From Eutreptiella sp. 'Long Island Sound 2002' (lineage: Eukaryota; Euglenozoa; Euglenophyceae; Eutreptiales; Eutreptiaceae): a stretch of DNA of 64,000 nucleotides. Below are positions 13,201-21,791 of this stretch, piece after piece. The notes beneath the pieces were generated by a model, which did no database searches, was not told the DNA's origin, and saw nothing but the letters and a program-made list of their open reading frames with translations. The stretch spans positions 27,582,309 through 27,646,308 of the forward strand of contig OZ038398.1 of NCBI GenBank assembly GCA_964036045.1, in the 5' to 3' direction. Position numbers and translations under genes: made by a program. Each line of letters opens with the position of its first letter. Position 1 is the first letter of the stretch.

Positions 13201-14963
13201 CGCTTTCCTGCTACACTGTATTCCCCGAGCCCCGGTTGGGCCAAGGTGTGCTCGCGGTCACGGGAGGGGCCCCACCATGACACAGTGACCGACAGGCTGC
13301 AGCTGCAGCTGCTGACTTTCGTGATATGCGACAATGCGGAGGTGTTTTATCGGCAGCGGGTACTGCAGATCCGCAGCGCCAGTATTCAGATTCCGTTACT
13401 ATTTTGTTTTGCAGTTGTTGCAAATCTCTGTGGGTCGCAATCGGGGCCCTGGTTGGGGGGCGTGTGAGGAGTCCAAATGCGGATGTGGCATCAAAGTGGC
13501 TTCAGCTGTCTCCATTGACCTGCCCTGCATGGGCCAACTGCCCTTGCGGCGCTTGCCTTCACAGCCTGCCCCTGCGTGGGCTACAAATACCCTTTTGGAC
13601 TCCTTTGAAATCTCTGCCTTACGGGCCATGCCCTTTTGGGCCCAATACTAACGCGCCGGTGTGGCCTTGCCCGTGTGGGCGCGCCCTTCTGAGGCCTATC
13701 GCCTGTGTGGCCTCTGCTTTCCTGGCCTTTGCCTTGCCTGGACCAAATGCCAATGTGCCTTTGCCCTTGTGGCCTTGCCTTTCCGAGGCCCAGTGTCTCC
13801 GTGGCTATTGGTTTGCGCTTGTTCAATGAAACGCCAACTTCGCCCGTCCTCCCATCTTGGGCCAACGGACTCAGCCAATGTGTAACCGGGTGGCCCTTGT
13901 GGTCGTTTTACTTGGGCAAGTGCTGTTGTGGCCTGCCCAACATGCCTCTGTGTCCAATAGTCATTGTGGCCGTTGCCTGGCCTCAGGCCACTTGCGCACG
14001 TTGCGATTGCCATTGCGGCCTTGCTTTGGGCCGTTTACCATTGTGCCCATCATGAGCCGTTGCCGCGACGGGGCCAAGGCAATTGTTGCAGCTGAGGGTG
14101 TGGCTGAGGCTGCGAAGCCCCAATTGTAAGGCGAGCCCACAACCATTACCTCATCCACCGCACCGCAACCGGACCCATGGCCCATCCCTGGGCACATACC
14201 AAAATCGCACATGGGCGCGTGCAGACGTTTCATCTTGTCCGTCAAATGGCGCTGCTTCTGCTTGACTCTGTCCTTTGCGGGCAACGGACACGGGTCCTCA
14301 AGGGCGCTGATTTCTCCAACCTCAAAATCCCCTGCACGTGTCAACACGGGGCAAAACAGGTCACGACAACCGGTCAATAGGGGGCCAATGCATTTCAACA
14401 TCCCTCAGCAGGTCATCGCAGAATGACACGGCTCAACACGGCTCCACACAGGTCGACACAGGTCAACATAGGTCAACACAGGACGACAGATGTCAACACA
14501 GGTCAAGACGGCTCAGCACGGGGCAACACAAATCCACATACGACAGACAGAAAGCATCTGAAGAACAAAATGCACAGTCACCCCCCAACCCCCCTGGCCG
14601 TATCTCTAACCCCGTCGGTGGATTCCCTGACCAAATTCGAAGCCCTGCAGAAAGCAAGCGGGTCACCCTCAACTGACCGCTACCGCAAAGGTGAACAGGT
14701 CTGCACATGGACGGGCCCCGCGCCGCTACCTGCCCCCGCCGCAGGGTTTAAGGCGTAGCTCAGGGTTAGGTCTAGGGCCCCCCTTTTCCACAGATACAAG
14801 GCTGCAACACAGCGAAGGCTAAGAGAGAGCGAGGGCTGAGATATCCTTATGCACTTGTATGCACCCCACAGCTCCACGTGGTCCCAGCCAGCCGTCGGCA
14901 GTAAACCGTCAACTGCCGGCGGGCACTGGCAATTGCCCTTCAGTAACAGTGCCTTCGGCACAC

Positions 14964-15039
<76 letters not shown>

Positions 15040-16923
15040 TCACGACCAAAGAAGTGTAAAGACGTAACGAAGTGTAAAAGACATCGAGTCGATGCTTTGA
15101 AGTACAGGGGACGCAGTCAGCTGCTGCTGCTACCAAACAGAACAGGGTGAAGCGCAGCCCTAACGCATATACTGACACACACTCAGCTGTCGGTTAGAAA
15201 ACAGAAACTCAAATTCAACACTTACGACTAGGACCGCGCTGGGTCCTAGTGTGGCTCAACGCATAGAAAATTGCTGTGGAAGAGATTCCACGGCGTTCAG
15301 AAGCGGCCTGCATTGGAGACGCTCCTGCATTCAGGGCGATCATCCTGAAAAACAGCTAAAACCCGGCTCAATTTCACCTCAAAATGGACCACTGCATGGC
15401 ACGACGGCGTGGGAGACGCCTTATTGAACACCCGTTTGCAATCATCTGATGGCCCAATCGCTATGGAAGAGGATGACGCACTGGCGATCGTCCTGAACTT
15501 TCAGGACAATCGTCCTGAAAACAAGCTGAAAACAGCCCTTTTTTGGACACTAAATCGGCCACAAAACGGGCTAGACGGCTCGAAATGGCACAAAACTGCT
15601 TGCAGGTGATGCGCATTTGCTGTGCGGTCGTTTTGAGCAACTTGGATGCTGGTTTTGAGCCACGGTGTCCCCCGAAAAAATTTTATAAGCATCTGTTGCT
15701 GCTGCTGTCGCTGCTTGCTGTTGCTTGCTGCTGCTACTGCTAAAATGTGTTGCTCACCCTGGACGCTAAGAAGGGCTGTAAAGCCTCAACAGGGTAAACC
15801 CAGCTCGGAATTCCAGACTTGCAGCCAGGACTGAGCTGGGTCCTAGTCTTGCTTAGGAAATCGCCATGGAAGAAAAGCGGCTTGATTTGGAGATGTTCGT
15901 GCACGTTTCGGAACATCCTCCTGAAGAACGGCTCAAAAACGGCTCATTTTCAGCTCAAAATGGACCACTGCATGGCACCACGGTGTGGTAGACACCTTAT
16001 TGAACACCCGTTTGCAATCATTTGAAGTCCAATCGCTGTGGAAGAGGAACGGCCCTCATTGGAGATGCCTACTTGCTGCACCGTCGGTCGTCCTAAAAAC
16101 AAGCTGAAACCAGCCATTTTTGGACACTAAGTCGGCCTTAAAACGGGCTAGACGGCTCGAAATGGCACGAAACTTGTTGCAAGTGATGCGCATTTGCTCT
16201 ATGTCGTTTTGAGCTACTTAGATGCCGGTTTTGAGACACGGTGTCCCCAAAAACAGTTTTCTTGTGTCTGCTTGCTGCTTGCTGCTGCTAAAATGTTTGG
16301 CTCACCCCAGACCCTAAGAGGGGTTGTAAAACCTCGACAGGGTAAACCCAGCTCGGTAAACACTGCTCAAAACCAGCGAAACACACACACAATGTACGTA
16401 ACAAATGGGCACCAGCGAAACACGCACACACACACACACGCGCGCGCGCGCGTACAATGGCATATGCACACAATAACACAAACACAAACACACAAACAGA
16501 CATACCTATTCCGGGCAGATGTACTTTCTGCTGAGGGCGCAAGGCCTTCCCTCGGATGTACCCATACATGCACACTTTCCTGTTGCAATCAGGGTCCTCG
16601 CTCACGTCCGCCGTGGGGGTCAGGTCTTCTAATCGATCCTGTGGGATGAAAGAAAGAGAAAGATGCACCGTCTCCTGTCCGCTACCAGGCGCTACCCTAA
16701 CGTATGCACGCCAGAGAGCCAAACTGTGTGTTGCATGTCTATGCTGTGGGTTGCACTTCCAGAATCCACAGTCTTGGCCCGCTAGACAATCTGCTCAGGG
16801 TGGTGGTAGTGCTCAACGGGCCCTTCAGAGGGGGGGTCAACGCACCACACCTTTGTTGCCGACTGCATATGCCGGCGCTTGTAGAGGAGTGGAGAAGAGA
16901 AAAAGAGCGGGCTATTTCGCCAA

Positions 16924-17002
<79 letters not shown>

Positions 17003-20000
17003 CGTGCGTGTCTAAAGCGGTCGACGACAGGGAACCATGTGCTTGTTTGGGAACCATAAGGTTGTAGTATGAGGTGTGGGTGCAATAGGGGTATTATGAG
17101 GTTGTAGCGTCATGGGGCGTGGCACAGCTGCATTTCAGTTGGCTGTGGTATGGGTGCAGCAAGGGCTCAACAAGGGCGCCATCAGCAGGAAGGCAGGCAG
17201 GTAGGCAGGGAGGGTAGAGGTTGGGCAGTAGGCAGTAGGCAGGGCAGCTCCTGTGTTGGGGGCAGCTCGAATGTACCCGATAGTGTTACCCATTGTCACT
17301 GTTACAAACGTGTCCACGGCGGCACGCTTAACAAGTGACTTAACAAAGACATGGGGCACAATACAACAAGACAAATACAAATACAAATACAAGTGCAAAT
17401 ACAATACAAAACAATGTAACACAAGACACTACACTACACTACACTACACTACACTACACTACACTATAATGCAGTACAATACACTACACGATAATACAAT
17501 ACAATACAAAACAACACAACACAACACAACACGACACCACACGACACGACAAGACACCACACGACAAGACACGACACGACACGACGCGACACCACACCAC
17601 ACCACACCACACCACACCACACCACACCACACCACACCACACCACACCACACCACACCACACCACACCACACCACACCACACCACACCACACCACACCAC
17701 ACCACACCACACCACACCACACCACACCACACCACACCACACCACACCACACCACACCACACCACACCACACCACACCACACCACACCACACCACAACAC
17801 AACACAACACAGCACAACACACCACAACACAACACAACACAACACAACACAACACAACACAGCACTTCCCTATCCAATCAATCCCTGGTGCTTGGGGAGT
17901 GTAGGGGGGTCCTGGGGGAGGTAGGGAGCGGGGTCCGGGGCTGGATGCCTCCTTTGGTACACAGCCATGCTGAAGAAACCCTGGCCAGGGCTCTGGGCCA
18001 CTGGCAGGGCTGCGCTTGGGGGGTTTGAAAAGGAAGAACGCCGAGCGCGATACACGCGATAATGAGAAAAATCAGAAGCTCCAAGCCGAGAAGGAGGAGT
18101 TGTCGAGGCAAATTGTTGCAACGAACGACACCATTCAGTTCAGGAATTGAAAAAACAAACCAAGCCTCTCGTGGCTCATGTAAAAGGCTACGGAAGCGCT
18201 TTGTGGACCTTCAAAAGGTTCATGAGCAATGTGAGCACGGGGGGGGGCTGAAGGGAGGTTTCAATAGTGGCTGCAACACTGTTACTGGCGGCTGGAAAAT
18301 GCGGTTGCAAAACGGTTGGAGGGTATGAGGAGGTGGGAGGCGGACAGAAGTAGTCGGGGCGGAAGTGACAGTCATTCCTGAAGGAGGGGTCAGGCAATAG
18401 TACCCCCTTGAGGTGCAGGCCTGCCCACTGACCTGAGCCACACTTGTCCCATCGCCACAGGATGGGGCAGATCTCAGCAAACCCACTGAGCATGCATCAC
18501 ATACCACCAGGACTGCAGGATGTGTGGTCCGCCAGACCTGAGACTTCGTCTGGGTCAGGGTGATGAACTTCCCCAAATTGACCATCTCCTTTTCAGGGTA
18601 CAGGCCGTGGCTGAGCCCCGACAAATAAAAAAGTTTCGATCCTTGGGCGACTTCCTTCCAGAACCTGTGGGACAGGCCACCATTCGGCTGCACCACGGGA
18701 TCGCACAACCCAAACTCATGCGTGGAGGACACGCACAAGCCCGTCTCTGCCCCCGGTATAGGTCTCTGGTGGACGTTGAGTCTCTGCGCTTCCCGCTTTC
18801 GCCTCTGTCTCACCATGATCCCGCTTCCCACGAACTTTCACTGCTGCCGCAGTGATGCTGCTGCTGCTGCTGCTGTACCCGTGCCTATGAAACCAATGGG
18901 CATCCACGATCTGCTCCAAACAGCCACCTTGCATTGTTTAAAATCTTCTGCCTTGCAAAGTAAGGGGCGTCATTGACGGTGGATGCCATGAGCTGAAAGC
19001 CCAATTGGCAACACGAGATACTGGGTCAGACATGCCTCCGCCTCGTTTCTCCATTCCTACCTCCTGCCCACACATACCTGTGCTTCAGCGCTTTCTTGGT
19101 CCGTTTCAATTTCTTGGCGGTCTTGAACTTGTCGAGATAACTCAGGCACCCAAGGACTTTCGGGAACCCATGGCTTTGGGCAATGTTTAGGAACTCAAAC
19201 GTCTCCATCTCAAACCCATACGAGGCATCGACCATCAACAGTACGATATCTGCAACTCTAGTAAAGTGACCCATGGCGAATGGCGAATGCAGCGTAGACA
19301 CTAGCAGGGCATAGGACTCTAGTGACCATGGACACCAGGTCATGTCCTTCTCGGAATTCTCCACTAAACGCTTCAATTCGGTCAGCGTGCTGGTGTGCAC
19401 CGGACCCACCAAGACCCTCTACACTACTGACGGAGTTGAGCCATTCACTATGTTGCCCCTCTTCGGCGAGGGAGGGCTCCTTGGCGCTCCACAACTTGGT
19501 CGGTCATAACGCAGTTGGATGCCGGATCCTACCAATGGTTTCCCAAAGAACGTTGCGCACATTTTGCAAGCTCGTTGTGGTATGCAAACAAGCACACACC
19601 GGTGGTCTAGTTCCACCATGGCCCACCCCAAGCTTGGCGGGTGGTGACGGTGGTGGTGAAAAAAGTGTTGCATCACCCGCAACATTTGGTGACGGCAAAC
19701 AACGCTTGCTCGATCTTGCTGCCCTTTGTGAGACGCCTTGGCCGAAAGCGCATGGTAAAGCAAATACCATTAGGCAATCATGACGAGCACCGTGACCGGT
19801 TACAACATGACACATGGAAAGAAAACTAGAATTACCCTTTGTTTTTTCTTTCCTGTCCCTTTGTAGCTCCCGGCCACAACCAGGGCCAAAGCAATGGTAA
19901 TCAGTCAACCCTCTGGCGCAGTCGTTATGCATTGGTTAGACCTTTTTTGAGATCATGCCAACTGCTAATTGCTAGCCTTCGGTGAACTTCGGCTCACCAT

Positions 20001-21791
20001 GCACTACCCATGGTTTGGCCGCTTTGTTGCGTTGTTCCCAGCGGGGGACCGCCATGCCAAAAAAGAAGGGCACCATGACCATGAGGACATACCATAGATG
20101 CGCGGCGATGGTGGTGATGGCAACCGACCCTAGCTACGCATCTCATCTTACCCCCACTCGCACGGGAATCACCATCTCTTAGGTGTGGCCCACACGAGGG
20201 CGTGCATTGAAGAACGCCGCAGTGAACCGCCACCGTCGGCCTTTTCGCCTTTAGTGAACGTTCGGGTAGTTTGGTGGGTGATGCCCTTTCCCCCCATTTT
20301 CCCTAACCATCCCTCCTAACCCCAACTTACCCATCTCCCCCCCCTTTCCCCCGATAGGTTCAACCATTTCCCCCCGACTTTGACATTTTTGAGTACCACT
20401 TTACCCACGGCACTATCATTGAACCGTTCTGTTGGTCGATATTTCTTGCAAATGCGACCGAATATCCCGGGACGTGGCACCACGCACCTTGCGACGTCGG
20501 ACATCACGTTCAAATCTTGGGTGCACTCGATGAAAGTGATCCGCCTAGATCTTCCCGCATTGACCGTGATCGGGCCTTTCACGGTTTTCAAGTTTTGTCT
20601 GCAAAACCGCTTGACGAGTGACCGAATGAGCGTGGTCTTGCCGCAACTTGGCGGGCCCACGACTGCGACCACTGTCGGCGGGATCACGTCCAAGTACACC
20701 CTAGGTGGACACAATGGGATACATGCGTCGGCTCTTTGGTGAGGTGAACTTTATCGTGTATGTCGTGTGGACACATGCATTTGGTTTACATGCGAGGTGA
20801 ACCGCCGTGGATTGTACGTAGTTCGCAATGCAAAGGCGTAAGAAGCATCGCCTAGAAGTGAATTTGACAAGCAAAGGAGTGCAACGATTTTTTCGCTCCT
20901 CGTCACCATGAATTGTGTCATAGTTTCTCATCATAATTGTAGAAGTTATAGCAAGGAATAACCACCATGGATTTGCCAACTGTTGCGCTTGTCTTGCGTG
21001 AAGTTGCAAGGAGCTCCCTTGGCTAGTAATGGGCCGACGGGTTGTTAGAAGGAAGACCACCAACTTGTGGTACGTTCAAAAAGAGTGTTTATTTTTGTTT
21101 TTTCGCCTTTGAAGTAGTTTGGCTTGCAGTATCCTGGCTTGAAATATCCTCGCCATGTCCACGGCTATTGTTCCCAAAATCACTTTGGAGGCATGCCCAC
21201 GAGGGTTGAGTCGAATGTTTCCAACCAGGGAGAGAGAGTCCTTGGGAACCAATGGCATGGGTGGGTGCATTAGATCCAAAAACACGTTCATCATTCACTC
21301 AACGTGACCCACTCGCACCAAATATACGAGTTCCCGCCCCAACGTGGGGAGAACCGCTTCAATGGCATGAGAAACCAATATGCCGAAAGTTGAATGGACT
21401 ACGGCAAGTTGTGGAGCTCGACGTGTGAAAGGGAGAGAATGCAACATAAATCGCGTGTAGTAGCTTATGAGCCAAGCGTGCTCTTTTTAGATGATGGCGG
21501 ACTCGTAGGCGGTTTTGGTTCAAACCTAATTCCATTGTATTTTTGAGACGGTGTTGCAAGCACCAACAACCTATCATTCTTCGGGATGTGTGCATTTCTC
21601 TCTTGTCGATCTAACTTCCGTTGTAACTCTCTTCGATTGTCACGCCCAGAACCCCCAAACGCCTTGTTGTTGAGCTTGGTGGGCTTAGCAACGATCCCTT
21701 GCTTTTTTAATTTGCTCGCGTGCTTTTTGTCGTGCGATTTCCCTACTCGAGGTGCTATATGCTTCTTGTGGCTTTGCTCGGTGTCCGCCAT
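1016..21791 (-). CDS. BMS1: BMS1 ribosome-biogenesis GTPase, 11 exons, C-terminus off the left edge
   Basis: BMS1 is the nucleolar GTPase that, with Rcl1, helps assemble the 40S subunit precursor. Eleven exons read in order on the minus strand: 21571-21791, 20488-20700, 19078-19257, 18505-18664, 16506-16638, 14200-14331, 12586-12749, 7874-8062, 6856-7131, 3624-3803 and 1016-1245. Intron phases agree across every junction, although the start of the ninth exon was chosen for phase. About 692 residues are covered; family members are roughly 1100-1280 long, so the C-terminal 400-500 residues are missing. Visible features are a basic N-terminus, a P-loop (G89 to T96), the conserved GFEMETFEFLN block, an LDKF motif, the FYLSG and WRTTHP blocks, two poly-Asp segments and the (S/D)IRxxFVTGDW block. 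The start at 21791 was picked because the basic MADTEQSHKKH segment resembles the family N-terminus; an in-frame ATG at 21818 is possible. Introns are large and repeat-filled. Identification by conserved blocks is secure. Confidence 0.95.
1500..1780. repeat. Palindromic GGCCGGCC-rich block
   Basis: Short self-complementary units built on TTCGGCCGGCCGA and CGGCGGTGGT repeat many times in both orientations, in the intron between BMS1 exons 10 and 11. It is followed by a G run at 1780-1797. Confidence 0.75.
2385..2535. repeat. Two-copy tandem duplication (~76 bp)
   Basis: The segment with GTGTCGTTTCCGCGTTCGCG, CCCAGTAGTTGG and TGTGTTGGGG is repeated directly downstream with about 15-20% mismatches. 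It is intronic to BMS1. Confidence 0.6.
3624..3803 (-). CDS. BMS1: BMS1 exon 10
   Basis: Encodes MNEGMGPMFTKVDTEDLL through WGEEEVRESIRNLFVTGDW to QEQEE. The conserved W..EEV..SIR..F(V/T)TG.W block marks the start of the C-terminal half of BMS1. The acceptor is ATCTCTGCAG|ATG and the donor is GAGGAG|GTGCAG. It is 60 whole codons in phase 0. Confidence 0.92.
4150..4812. repeat. 11-bp minisatellite, unit CCATACCGCCT
   Basis: About 60 copies of an 11-bp unit, with variants CCATACCACCT, CCAGACTGCCT and CCATACCGACT. It lies in the intron between BMS1 exons 9 and 10. Because 11 is not a multiple of three and the unit lacks stops, long artefactual reading frames stay open on both strands with an 11-residue periodicity (YRLHTASIPPP on plus, MEAVWRRYGGG on minus). 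Confidence 0.95.
4813..6855. other. Intron sequence without recognised gene
   Basis: Part of the intron between BMS1 exons 9 and 10. It holds a G run at 6168-6181. No coding similarity was recognised. Confidence 0.5.
6856..7131 (-). CDS. BMS1: BMS1 exon 9 (second poly-Asp segment), 5' boundary uncertain
   Basis: An open acidic segment contains LYAKAARICTEVDCVALLQSAP, about 12 Asp, and LDLDEFE before a weak donor (GAG|GTGCTT). The start at 7131 (TTTGTCAG|CTG) keeps phase 0 with exon 8. A better-looking acceptor at 7073 (ATTAACAG|GG) would need a leftover base, so an unseen small exon may lie between. The sequence is poorly conserved in the family here, so placement rests on position, acidity and phase. 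Confidence 0.6.
7648..7663. repeat. MITE end TTCTAATACATCCCTG
   Basis: The 16 bases equal the reverse complement of the left terminal repeat of the small element at 51757-51989. The similarity continues for about 30 more bases inward (CGGCTGACAACCATA in the other orientation), so one end of a related element is inserted here in reverse. The opposite end was not found with certainty. Confidence 0.6.
7874..8062 (-). CDS. BMS1: BMS1 exon 8 (first poly-Asp segment)
   Basis: Encodes AESSRDDMEVDDD, then about 14 consecutive Asp from GAC/GAT codons, and ends SKRRRAVFKSDTEE. The (R)RRxA(I/V)F(K) motif next to acidic stretches is typical of the BMS1 linker. The acceptor is GCATTCCCAG|GCG and the donor is GAGGAG|GTATGT. 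The exon is 63 whole codons, phase 0 to phase 0. Confidence 0.88.
10025..11355. repeat. Seven-copy ~195-bp satellite, each unit carrying a poly-G run
   Basis: Copies are marked by a GGTACACAACCTGCTTATGC segment at about 10031, 10224, 10416, 10610, 10809, 11006 and 11204, giving spacings of 192-199 bp. Each unit then has CTCAAAAATCGAAGTTTTCG, CATCCAAGGTATGTAAAGCA and a GTATTTACGTGTTTTTCACC segment. Inter-unit junctions carry G runs of roughly 8-18, which account for most length differences. It is intronic to BMS1. Confidence 0.95.
11794..12272. mobile_element. hAT-type non-autonomous element (MITE) with 8-bp TSD
   Basis: Starts CAGGGGTGGATATA and ends with its reverse complement TATATCCACCCCTG. 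It is flanked on both sides by GTCCACGG (11786-11793 and 12273-12280), an exact 8-bp target-site duplication. CAG-starting TIRs with 8-bp duplications are the hallmark of hAT elements. A second inverted pair sits inside (GATGACGATTACGATT near 11852 and AATCGTAATCGTCATT near 12175). It is 479 bp with no transposase, so it would need mobilisation in trans. It lies in BMS1 intron 7. Confidence 0.9.
12586..12749 (-). CDS. BMS1: BMS1 exon 7
   Basis: Starts DLVYDKHAVFLTV, the family's DLVYDKDAVY motif, and runs through YHVDEKLKGAEI to GQK. The acceptor is TTTTTTATCAG|GG. The donor AAG|GTATTG is moderate and leaves phase 0. The following intron (12585-8063) is about 4.5 kb long and very repeat-rich. 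Confidence 0.93.
14200..14331 (-). CDS. BMS1: BMS1 exon 6
   Basis: Encodes DFEVGEISALEDPCPLP through KMKRLHAPMCDFG. DPCPLP and the (Y/H)AP segment are conserved in BMS1. The acceptor is CACGTGCAG|GG and the donor is GATTTTG|GTATGT. Confidence 0.94.
14430..14530. repeat. Degenerate ~10-bp minisatellite (ACACAGGTCA)
   Basis: About ten imperfect units of ACACAGGTCA/ACACGGCTCA in the intron between BMS1 exons 5 and 6. Confidence 0.75.
14965..15034. repeat. (CA)n microsatellite
   Basis: About 34 uninterrupted CA dinucleotides, intronic to BMS1. Frames across it give meaningless His-Thr and Cys-Val runs. Confidence 0.98.
15230..16357. repeat. Tandem duplication of a ~576-bp unit
   Basis: Two diverged copies: about 15230-15815 and 15829-16357. 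Shared landmarks are GGTCCTAGT, AAAATGGACCACTGCATGGC (15380 and 15956), TTATTGAACACCCGTTTGCA and GGCTAGACGGCTCGAAATGG, with constant spacing near 576. Both end near CTGCT repeats and CAGGGTAAACCCAGCTCGG. It is intronic to BMS1, and function is unknown. Confidence 0.88.
16506..16638 (-). CDS. BMS1: BMS1 exon 5
   Basis: Encodes DRLEDLTPT through CNRKVCMYGYIRG to VHLPGIG, equivalent to the conserved DR(L/M)ED and CDRxxxLxGYLRG motifs. The acceptor has a strong pyrimidine tract (TTTCATCCCACAG|GAT) and the donor is ATAG|GTATGT. A CA/CG dinucleotide tract starts about 15 bases beyond the donor. Confidence 0.95.
16790..17378. repeat. Dispersed retroposon-like repeat, copy 1
   Basis: Closely matches 28780-29329 along its length, apart from the internal dinucleotide tract. 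It contains (TG)n (about 16925-16998), the segment AAGCGGTCGACGACAGGGAA, and a tail of TACAA/ACAAA units that resembles the A-rich 3' end of a retroposon. It lies in BMS1 intron 4. Confidence 0.88.
17425..17862. repeat. Pentanucleotide microsatellite block (ACACT, ACACC, AACAC)
   Basis: A run of ACACT, then mixed ACGAC/ACAAC units, then about 40 ACACC units (about 17587-17795), then AACAC units. The minus strand gives Cys-Gly-Val-Val artefact frames and the plus strand gives His-Thr-Pro frames. It is in BMS1 intron 4. Confidence 0.97.
18505..18664 (-). CDS. BMS1: BMS1 exon 4
   Basis: Begins FWKEVAQGSKLFYLSG and ends QVWRTTHPAVLV, matching the family block between the G domain and the beta-barrel domain. 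The acceptor is TGTCCCACAG|G and the donor is CTGGTG|GTATGT, ending in phase 0. Confidence 0.95.
19078..19257 (-). CDS. BMS1: BMS1 exon 3 (G-domain core)
   Basis: Encodes residues 146-204: ADIVLLMVDASYG, the strongly conserved FEMETFEFLN block, and LDKFK, which occupies the place of the base-recognition motif. The acceptor is TTTACTAG|A and the donor is CACAG|GTATGT. This is the most diagnostic exon for BMS1. Confidence 0.96.
20488..20700 (-). CDS. BMS1: BMS1 exon 2 (P-loop)
   Basis: Encodes residues 75-144. It contains the nucleotide-binding loop GPPSCGKTT (G1), then the GPITV and RITFIEC segments typical of the BMS1/TSR1 GTPase domain. The acceptor is CACCTAG|G and the donor is GCAAG|GTGCGT. 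Confidence 0.95.
21571..21791 (-). CDS. BMS1: BMS1 exon 1 (start codon)
   Basis: Encodes residues 1-73 and two bases of codon 74: a lysine-rich N-terminus followed by the family's NKAF and RQERNAHIPKNDR segment, which precedes the G domain. The donor reads GATAG|GTTGTT. The split AG+G codon joins exactly to exon 2. Upstream in-frame ATGs at 21881 and 21818 exist, but the extra residues do not look like BMS1. Confidence 0.88.

Noticed and set aside
17253-17924. 223-codon plus frame and several minus frames rich in Cys-Gly-Val
   Set aside because: Translation of pentanucleotide microsatellite; no non-repetitive conserved part.
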